NCBI GenBank assembly: GCA_023449855.1
Contig: JAEXHR010000037.1
Span: forward strand, 1-5,619
Length of the DNA stretch: 5,619 bases
Direction of reading: 5' to 3'
Source: Pseudomonadota bacterium
GTDB lineage: Bacteria > Pseudomonadota > Alphaproteobacteria > Rhizobiales > Xanthobacteraceae
In this document: positions 1 to 4,484 of the stretch, piece after piece
Numbering within the stretch: position 1 is the stretch's first letter
Layout: each line of letters starts with the position of its first letter
The notes under the pieces: generated by a model
What the model saw: the letters and a program-made list of their open reading frames with translations, nothing else
What the model was told of the DNA's origin: nothing
The model's database searches: none
Position numbers and translations under genes: made by a program

Positions 1-181
1 CGGATGCACCGCAAAGCCCTCCCCCCTTGCGGGGGAGGGTTGGGAGGGGGGTAAAGCGGCCGGGGCCGTAGAGCGCGCGCGGGAGCGAAGCGTGCAGCCG
101 GGCAGCGGCGCTCGGGTGGAGGGCGTCTTACCCCCCTCCCTGCCCTCCCCCGCAAGGGGGGAGGGCTTTGCGGTGCATCCG
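1..181. repeat. Large inverted repeat, 54-base arms, REP-like core in each arm
   Basis: Arm 1-54 and the reverse complement of arm 128-181 match at 52 of 54 positions. The only mismatches are at 40/142 and 41/141. A 73-base GC-rich spacer (55-127) separates the arms and carries its own short palindrome, CGGCC-GG-GGCCG at 57-68. Each arm also folds alone: in the left arm CCCTCCCCC (17-25) pairs with GGGGGAGGG (31-39) around a five-base loop. This core resembles the palindrome at 1259-1276, so the structure looks like two REP-like units facing each other (BIME- or MITE-like). No transposase is present. The left arm begins at base 1, so the repeat may extend beyond the window. There is no T-tract, so a simple intrinsic terminator is unlikely, although it could still stop or protect a transcript entering from the left. 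The structure is seen directly; the mobile origin is inferred. Confidence 0.9.
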
Positions 182-191
182 ATACCCCAAA

Positions 192-228
192 CGCGCCCGC
201 TGAGAGGCGCGGCAAGATCCGGTCCGGA
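192..228 (+). promoter_or_regulatory. Leader of the denD-like gene with two small palindromes
   Basis: The stretch between the large repeat and the first gene holds CGCGCC (192-197) facing GGCGCG (206-211) across an eight-base loop, and an exact 11-base palindrome, TCCGG-T-CCGGA (218-228). The second could be an operator half-site pair or part of the 5' untranslated region. I see no convincing -35/-10 pair here, so the promoter may lie inside or upstream of the inverted repeat. In GC-rich DNA short palindromes arise by chance, so this is a weak call. Confidence 0.25.
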
Positions 229-238
229 AACAGATTTC

Positions 239-245
239 AAGGAGA
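239..245 (+). promoter_or_regulatory. Ribosome binding site that decides the denD-like start
   Basis: The motif AAGGAGA lies seven bases before the ATG at 253 but only one base before the in-frame ATG at 247. Normal spacing favours 253, which also makes the protein begin MRILVIGG, the usual start of the nucleotide-binding strand in this family. Confidence 0.75.
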
Positions 246-252
246 GATGTTC

Positions 253-1236
253 ATGCGCATTCTCGTTATCGGCGGTGCCGGCATGGTCGGCCGCAAGCTG
301 ATCGAACGCCTGGCGCGGGAGGGCCGGCTCGGCGGCAAGCCCATCAGCCATCTCACCGCCCATGATGTGGTGGCGCCCGCCCGCGTGGAGGCGCCCTTCA
401 CCATCGAGACTCGGGTGTCGGACCTGTCCGTTCCCGGCGAGGCCGAGGCGCTGATCAAGGACCGGCCGGACGTCATCTTCCATCTCGCCGCCATCGTGTC
501 GGGCGAGGCGGAGGCCGATTTCGACAAGGGCTATCGCATTAATCTCGACGGCACGCGCTATCTGATCGATGCCATCCGTGCGATCGGCGGCGGCTACAAG
601 CCGCGTCTGGTGTTCACGTCATCCATTGCCGTGTTCGGCGCACCGTTCCCTGACAAGATCGGCGATGAGTTCATCCACACGCCGCTGACCTCCTACGGCA
701 CGCAGAAGTCGATTTGCGAAATGCTGATCGCCGATTACACCCGCAAGGGCCTGCTCGATGGCATTGGCATTCGCCTGCCGACCATCTGTGTGCGTCCGGG
801 CGCGCCCAACAAGGCCGCTTCCGGCTTCTTCTCCAATATCATTCGCGAGCCGCTGGCCGGCAAGGAAGCGATCCTGCCGGTGTCCGAGGATGTCCGCCAC
901 TGGCACGCATCGCCGCGCTCGGCGGTGGGCTTCCTCGTTCATGCCGGCAGCATGGATCTCGAGGCGATGGGGCCGCGGCGCAATCTGTCGATGCCCGGCA
1001 TGTCGGTTACCGTCGGCGAGCAGATCGCGGCGCTGGAGCGCGTGGCCGGCAAGAATGTCGTCGCCCGCATCAAGCATGAAACCGATCCGGTCATCACCGG
1101 TATCGTCTCCGGCTGGCCGCGCGATTTCGACACCGCCCGCGCGCTGCAGCTCGGCTTCACCACGGTGGAAAAGACATTTGACGACATCATCCGCATCCAT
1201 ATCGAGGATGAGCTCGGCGGAAAATTTGTCGATTGA
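253..1236 (+). CDS. denD: SDR-family NAD-dependent dehydrogenase, D-erythronate dehydrogenase-like
   Basis: This 327-residue protein is an extended short-chain dehydrogenase, probably cytoplasmic. DenD enzymes oxidise D-erythronate to 2-oxo-D-erythronate with NAD as the first step of four-carbon sugar-acid catabolism. The sequence shows the Rossmann motif GGAGMVG at residues 7-13 (G7, G10, G13), an FHLAA strand near 76-80, serine 124 in FTSSIAVFG, and the catalytic pair Y148 and K152 in SYGTQK. A C-terminal substrate domain follows, with the RLPTICVRPG stretch near 174-183. The length and the TSYGTQK and RPGAPNKAASGFFSNIIREP regions match what I recall of DenD, but closely related family members act on other sugar acids, so the substrate is inferred. 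The usual pathway partners OtnK and OtnC are absent here; a kinase and aldolase of deoxy-keto sugar-acid catabolism lie 1.6 kb downstream. Palindromic repeats flank the gene on both sides, and it is probably transcribed alone. Confidence 0.75.
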   Translation: MRILVIGGAGMVGRKLIERLAREGRLGGKPISHLTAHDVVAPARVEAPFTIETRVSDLSVPGEAEALIKDRPDVIFHLAAIVSGEAEADFDKGYRINLDGTRYLIDAIRAIGGGYKPRLVFTSSIAVFGAPFPDKIGDEFIHTPLTSYGTQKSICEMLIADYTRKGLLDGIGIRLPTICVRPGAPNKAASGFFSNIIREPLAGKEAILPVSEDVRHWHASPRSAVGFLVHAGSMDLEAMGPRRNLSMPGMSVTVGEQIAALERVAGKNVVARIKHETDPVITGIVSGWPRDFDTARALQLGFTTVEKTFDDIIRIHIEDELGGKFVD

Positions 1237-1255
1237 GCGCGGCAGCGCTTCTTAA

Positions 1256-1278
1256 CCTCTCCCCGCTTGCGGGGAGGG
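1256..1278. repeat. REP-like palindrome just after the denD-like gene
   Basis: CTCCCCGC (1259-1266) faces GCGGGGAG (1269-1276), giving a perfect 8-base stem, drawn realistically as seven pairs with a four-base loop. It begins 20 bases after the stop codon at 1234-1236. The core is nearly the same as the small hairpin inside each arm of the 1-181 repeat. No run of T follows, so it is better described as a REP-like element that may stabilise the 3' end of the mRNA than as a classic rho-independent terminator. Confidence 0.75.
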
Positions 1279-1322
1279 CTATCACATATGCCGTTAAAGC
1301 GATGCGGATAGTGTTCGGCCTG

Positions 1323-1364
1323 CATGGTTCGAGACGCCCGCTTTGCGGGCTCCTCACCATGAGG
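1323..1364 (-). repeat. REP-like palindromic element, left copy of a head-to-head pair
   Basis: The element folds as a two-part stem. The outer stem is CATGGT (1323-1328) with ACCATG (1356-1361), followed by GAG (1331-1333) with CTC (1353-1355). The inner stem is GCCCGC (1336-1341) with GCGGGC (1345-1350) around TTT. The conserved parts TTCGAGACG and CTCCTCA are shared with the reverse complement of 1389-1434. I recognise this as a dispersed intergenic repeat common in Bradyrhizobium-like genomes, from memory and not from a search. Strand is assigned only relative to the other copy. Confidence 0.85.
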
Positions 1365-1388
1365 GTCTTCTACAGCGCCATACTCTGC

Positions 1389-1434
1389 CCTCATCCTGAG
1401 GAGCGGCCGTCTTCGGCCGCGTCTCGAAGGATGG
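1389..1434 (+). repeat. REP-like palindromic element, right copy of a head-to-head pair
   Basis: The outer stem is CATCCT (1392-1397) with AGGATG (1428-1433), followed by GAG (1398-1400) with CTC (1423-1425). The inner stem is GCGGCCG (1403-1409) with CGGCCGC (1414-1420) around TCTT. Read on the opposite strand it has the same order of conserved blocks as 1323-1364. The stem bases differ, but in pairs, so the fold is kept. The two copies are separated by 24 bases and together form a BIME-like unit. Confidence 0.85.
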
Positions 1435-1466
1435 CCACAGTACGCTGAGTACGGCAACGTTTTCCG

Positions 1467-1512
1467 TATCCCGAAATCAGGAGCGCCGTTCCGTGCCTAC
1501 CTGAACGGGATA
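1467..1512. repeat. Inverted repeat of unknown role upstream of the CoA-transferase
   Basis: TATCCCG-aaa-TCAGG (1467-1481) faces CCTGA-a-CGGGATA (1500-1512). All 12 bases of the two blocks pair, with a small asymmetric interior loop of three bases against one and an 18-base hairpin loop (1482-1499). A partly overlapping palindrome, TACGG-N9-CCGTA, lies at 1450-1468. There is no T-tract. It could be an operator, an mRNA structure or a decayed member of a palindromic repeat family; nothing in the sequence chooses between these. Confidence 0.5.
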
Positions 1513-1565
1513 GCCCTCATGCTCACAGAGCAGTGCAATCGGGCGGATTTTCCTGTAAGCGCTCA

Positions 1566-1595
1566 CGTCACACGTTCATCGTGGCCGACGTGACG
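1566..1595. promoter_or_regulatory. Nested palindrome, candidate operator of the CoA-transferase operon
   Basis: CGTCAC (1566-1571) faces GTGACG (1590-1595), and inside it CACG (1571-1574) faces CGTG (1580-1583) across five bases. The site ends 22 bases before the start codon of the CoA-transferase gene, a position where a bound repressor would block transcription. I found no clear -35/-10 pair to anchor it. The regulator is unknown and no regulator gene is in the window. The palindrome is seen; the role is inferred. Confidence 0.35.
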
Positions 1596-1606
1596 GACAA
1601 CATAAC

Positions 1607-1612
1607 AGGAGG
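1607..1612 (+). promoter_or_regulatory. Strong Shine-Dalgarno site for the CoA-transferase
   Basis: AGGAGG lies five bases before the ATG at 1618. Another ATG at 1614, in a different frame, is only one base from this site and leads into a frame without recognisable protein content, so 1618 is the start. Confidence 0.85.
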
Positions 1613-1617
1613 AATGC

Positions 1618-2841
1618 ATGCCGGCTCTGCCGCTCTCGGGCATCAAGGTTATCGATATGACGCGGGTGCTTGCCGGCCCGATTGCCGGTCAGATGCTCGG
1701 CGATCTCGGTGCCGAAGTCATCAAGATCGAGCGGCCTGGAACTGGCGATGATTCCCGCGCATTCGGCCCTCCGTATCTGAACGACCCGGAAGGCGGCCGG
1801 CACGACAACGCTTTCTATCTCTGCGCCAACCGCAACAAGAAGTCGGTCACGGTCAATGTGGCGACGGCGGAAGGCCAGGAGATCATCCGCGGGCTCGCCA
1901 GGACGGCCGACGTGTTGTTGGAGAACTACAAAGTCGGCGACCTCAAGCGTTATGGCCTCGACTATGAATCGATCAAAGCCGTCAATCCGCGCATCGTCTA
2001 CGGCTCCGTGACGGGCTTCGGACAAACGGGTCCCTATGCCACGCGTGCCGGCTACGATGCGATCCTGCAGGCGATGGGCGGTCTCATGAGCGTCACCGGC
2101 CATCTCGACGGCGAGCCTGGCGAAGGTCCGATGAAGGTCGGTCCGTCGATCGTGGACTACATGACCGGACTGAACACCACCATCGGCGTTTTGTCGGCGC
2201 TTTATAGCCGCGACGCCAATGGCGGTGAAGGACAGCATGTCGATGCCTGTCTCTTCGATACAGTGATCGCCTCGCTGTCGCATTGGCTGCAACCCTATCT
2301 CATCCATGGCAAAGTCCCGCCGCGCCGCGGCACCTGGGGCAATGGCGGCATGCCCGCCGGCGTCTTCCGTTGCACCGACGGCGAGATCATGATCGTCAAT
2401 GGCAATGACGGCCAGTTCCAGCGGACTTGCGCCGTGCTCGGAGATCCGGACCTGGCCAAGGATCCGCGCTTCGTGAAGAACAACGACCGCGTCCAGCATG
2501 GCAAGGAAATCATGGCGATCTTCGCCGGTCTCTTCCTGAAGCAGCCGGTCGCCTATTGGCTGGAGCGTCTGGAGGCCGTCGGCGTGCCGTCCGGCCCGAT
2601 CAACGACTTCGATCAGGTTTTTTCAGATCCTCATGTGAAGGCCCGCGGCATGCGCGTGAGCGCGGAGCATCCGTTCGAGCCGGCGCTGTCGCTGGTCCGA
2701 AATCCGCTGATGTTCTCGGGCACGCCGATCACCGAATATCGCGCGCCGCCGCTTCTTGGCTCCAACACGGACGAAATCCTGTCCTCAATCGGCTACGATG
2801 GTGAACGGATTGGCGCGCTCAGGAAGGCGGGCATCGTCTAG
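1618..2841 (+). CDS. CaiB/BaiF family (family III) CoA-transferase
   Basis: The 407-residue protein has the normal length for a class III CoA-transferase. These cytoplasmic homodimers move coenzyme A between carboxylic acids such as formate/oxalate, carnitine, succinate/malate or citramalate, through an acyl anhydride on a conserved aspartate. The N-terminal block LSGIKVIDMTRVLAGPIAG (near 6-24) followed by LGDLGAEVIKIERPGTGDD is diagnostic. NRNKKSVTVN (71-80), LLENYKVGDLKRYGLDY (100-116), and the GFGQTGPYATRAGYDAILQA stretch (133-152) follow in the family order. D180 in GPSIVDYMTG is the expected catalytic aspartate. The C-terminal PPLLGSNTDEIL matches the usual end. The acid it activates cannot be told from sequence. 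It is the first gene of an apparent operon with a KDG kinase and KDPG aldolase, which is an unusual partner set; the thiolase downstream suggests acyl-CoA metabolism nearby. Confidence 0.93.
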   Translation: MPALPLSGIKVIDMTRVLAGPIAGQMLGDLGAEVIKIERPGTGDDSRAFGPPYLNDPEGGRHDNAFYLCANRNKKSVTVNVATAEGQEIIRGLARTADVLLENYKVGDLKRYGLDYESIKAVNPRIVYGSVTGFGQTGPYATRAGYDAILQAMGGLMSVTGHLDGEPGEGPMKVGPSIVDYMTGLNTTIGVLSALYSRDANGGEGQHVDACLFDTVIASLSHWLQPYLIHGKVPPRRGTWGNGGMPAGVFRCTDGEIMIVNGNDGQFQRTCAVLGDPDLAKDPRFVKNNDRVQHGKEIMAIFAGLFLKQPVAYWLERLEAVGVPSGPINDFDQVFSDPHVKARGMRVSAEHPFEPALSLVRNPLMFSGTPITEYRAPPLLGSNTDEILSSIGYDGERIGALRKAGIV

Positions 2842-2866
2842 ACCAGTCACATTGATCGAGGTTTCG

Positions 2867-3784
2867 ATGCGGATCGCCAGTATCGGCGAATGCATGATCG
2901 AGCTGCGTCAGATGCCGGGCGGGCACCTGACGCGCTCCTTTGGCGGCGACACCCTCAACACCGCTGTCTATCTGGCGCGGCTCGGGGGCAGCGTCGATTA
3001 CGTGACGGCGCTCGGCGACGATCCGCTCAGCGACGAGATGATCGCCGGTTGGCGCGACGAGGGCATTGGCACCCAGCGCGTGCTGCGTCTCAAGGGCAAA
3101 TTGCCCGGTCTCTACATGATCGAAACCAATGCGGCCGGTGAGCGCCGCTTCTATCACTGGCGGGATGCTTCAGCCGTGCGGGGCCTGATGAGCCTGCCGG
3201 AGACGGACGCGCTGCTCGCTTCGCTTGCCGGTTACGATCTGGTCTATCTCTCCGCCATCACGCTGTCGCTATTCGACGAAGCGGGGCGCGATCGCCTGAT
3301 CGTCGCGCTTCGGCGCTGCCGGGAGTCCGGCGTGCGTGTCGCCTTCGACACGAACTTCCGTGCCCGCGGCTGGCCCGATCTCGATCTCGCGCGCAAGGCA
3401 TTCGCGGCGGCATTTTCTGCATCGGATATCGTGCTGGCGTCGGTGGAAGACCTGTCGGCGCTTTATCCGGATGGGGGTGAGCAGGCATTGCTCGATCGCA
3501 TCGATCCCGGCGAAGCCGTGCTGAAGCTCGCGACGCCAGCGAGCATCGTGCGCAGCCAGGGGCAGGCCACGCATGTGGACGCAGAGCCGGTGCCGGGCAG
3601 GGTGGTCGACACCACCGCTGCCGGTGACAGCTTTGCCGCGGCCTATCTTCATTCACGCCTCAATGGCTGCGCGGCTGTCACCGCCGCAAAGGCCGGACAT
3701 CGTCTCGCGGGCACCGTGGTCTGCCATCCCGGCGCCATCATCCCACGTGCGGCGATGCCGGATATCAGAGGGCAAACATCATGA
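2867..3784 (+). CDS. kdgK: 2-keto-3-deoxygluconate kinase (PfkB/ribokinase family)
   Basis: The 305-residue product is a PfkB-family sugar kinase that most likely phosphorylates 2-keto-3-deoxygluconate to KDPG with ATP. Residues near the N-terminus (GECMIEL at 7-13, GGDTLNTAVYLARLG at 26-40) form the sugar-binding part. RRFYHWRDASA (93-103) and FDTNFRARGW (160-169) match segments that contact the keto acid in KDG kinases. The signature VVDTTAAGDSFAAAY (247-260 region) contains the catalytic base D254. The start at 2867 is preceded by GAGG at 2858-2861; the frame is open farther upstream but that part lies inside the CoA-transferase gene. The stretch VLKLATPASIV (218-228) sits where many relatives have a KxGxxG motif and lacks those glycines. 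The stop overlaps the aldolase start by ATGA, so the two enzymes of consecutive steps are translationally coupled. A related 2-keto-sugar substrate remains possible. Confidence 0.88.
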   Translation: MRIASIGECMIELRQMPGGHLTRSFGGDTLNTAVYLARLGGSVDYVTALGDDPLSDEMIAGWRDEGIGTQRVLRLKGKLPGLYMIETNAAGERRFYHWRDASAVRGLMSLPETDALLASLAGYDLVYLSAITLSLFDEAGRDRLIVALRRCRESGVRVAFDTNFRARGWPDLDLARKAFAAAFSASDIVLASVEDLSALYPDGGEQALLDRIDPGEAVLKLATPASIVRSQGQATHVDAEPVPGRVVDTTAAGDSFAAAYLHSRLNGCAAVTAAKAGHRLAGTVVCHPGAIIPRAAMPDIRGQTS

Positions 3785-4434
3785 CCGATATCGCCAGGCG
3801 TCAGAGCGATCTGCGAGCGATGCTGATTGCCGCAAAAGTCGTTCCCGTGCTCACCATCGAACGCGTTGCCGATGCCGTGCCGCTCGCCCGCGCGCTGGTC
3901 GCGGGCGGTGTGCGGACGCTGGAGATCACATTGCGCACGGCGGCTGCCATCGATGCGGCGAAGGCCGTGATCGCCGAGGTGCCGGAGGCGATTGTCGGCA
4001 TCGGCACGGTGCTGTCCGCCACGGATTTCGAGCAGGCACGGAAACTCGGCGCGCGTTTCACGGTCAGCCCCGGTGCAACGCCGGCTTTGCTCGACGCCGC
4101 CGCCCAAAGCGGTCTGCCATTGCTGCCCGGCGTCGCCACGGCGTCTGAAGTCATGCAAGCGCGTGACTACGGTTTCGATACGCTGAAGTTCTTCCCCGCC
4201 GAACAGGCCGGCGGCCGTGCGATGCTGCGCGCATGGGCGGGGCCGTTCCCGGATCTCCGCGTATGCCCGACGGGCGGCATCACCGAGGTGAATGCGGCGG
4301 AATGGCTCGGCGAACCCTCAGTGCTCGCGGTCGGTGGTTCCTGGATCTGTCCGGCGGCGTCCGTTCGGGCCGGGGATTGGGCGGGCATAACGGCCATGTG
4401 CGCGCGGACGATGAAAAGCCTGTCAGCGGGCTGA
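3781..4434 (+). CDS. eda: 2-dehydro-3-deoxy-6-phosphogluconate (KDPG) aldolase
   Basis: This 217-residue class I aldolase of the KDPG/KHG family cleaves KDPG to pyruvate and glyceraldehyde 3-phosphate in the cytoplasm, the last step of the Entner-Doudoroff route. Compared with E. coli Eda, the active-site residues appear with a constant shift of three: E48 and R52 in LEITLRT, T76 in GIGTV, P97 in VSPGAT, and the Schiff-base lysine K136 in TLKFFPAE. The phosphate-binding loops PTGGI (163-167) and GGSWI (185-189) are present. Length is typical of the family. The start at 3781 has AGAGGG at 3767-3772 and overlaps the kinase stop by four bases, consistent with coupled translation and action on the kinase product. 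Some relatives act on KDPGal or on 2-keto-4-hydroxyglutarate, so the sugar acid entering this operon is not fixed by this gene alone. Confidence 0.95.
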   Translation: MTDIARRQSDLRAMLIAAKVVPVLTIERVADAVPLARALVAGGVRTLEITLRTAAAIDAAKAVIAEVPEAIVGIGTVLSATDFEQARKLGARFTVSPGATPALLDAAAQSGLPLLPGVATASEVMQARDYGFDTLKFFPAEQAGGRAMLRAWAGPFPDLRVCPTGGITEVNAAEWLGEPSVLAVGGSWICPAASVRAGDWAGITAMCARTMKSLSAG

Positions 4435-4448
4435 AGCCGCGCTATATT
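4420..4448 (+). promoter_or_regulatory. Candidate sigma-70-type promoter for the thiolase gene
   Basis: CTGTCA (4420-4425) matches four of six bases of TTGACA, and TATATT (4443-4448) matches five of six of TATAAT, with exactly 17 bases between them. The -35 part lies inside the end of the aldolase gene. An A/T-rich patch is rare in this GC-rich window, which supports the -10 call. It would let the thiolase be transcribed separately from the sugar-acid operon. Read-through from the aldolase gene is also possible because no terminator is visible. Confidence 0.45.
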
Positions 4449-4450
4449 TA

Positions 4451-4462
4451 TCGCAACTGCGA
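4451..4462. promoter_or_regulatory. Palindrome at the predicted transcription start of the thiolase
   Basis: TCGCA-AC-TGCGA is an exact 12-base palindrome starting two bases after the predicted -10 box, and it is loosely extended by ATTT before and AAT after. A repressor bound here would cover the transcription start. Which regulator, if any, cannot be told; a fatty-acid or aromatic-acid responsive repressor would suit a thiolase, but that is inference. Confidence 0.35.
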
Positions 4463-4484
4463 AATTGAAACCGGGAGAGAAATC

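Noticed and set aside
1..181. CRISPR-like or tandem repeat array
   Set aside because: There are only two arms in opposite orientation with a single spacer; no direct repeat series is present.
247..252. Upstream in-frame start ATG at 247 for the first gene
   Set aside because: The ribosome binding site would be only about one base away; the ATG at 253 has normal spacing and gives the conserved family N-terminus.
92..301. A small open frame through the large inverted repeat into the first gene
   Set aside because: The translation comes from repeat sequence and an out-of-frame part of the dehydrogenase gene; there is no protein-like content.
1256..1278. Rho-independent terminator after the first gene
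   Set aside because: The stem is strong, but no T-rich run follows (the next bases are CTATCACATATG), so I call it a REP-like element.
1233..1448. A 71-codon frame in the intergenic region
   Set aside because: It is composed almost entirely of the palindromic repeats at 1256-1434, which are structural elements found between genes.
1533..1751. A 72-codon frame overlapping the start of the CoA-transferase
   Set aside because: Its second half is an out-of-frame reading of the CoA-transferase gene, and no ribosome binding site with normal spacing precedes its start.
1576..2499. A 307-codon open frame on the minus strand
   Set aside because: It is antisense to the CaiB/BaiF CoA-transferase and has no family motif; it is open because of the third-position G+C bias.
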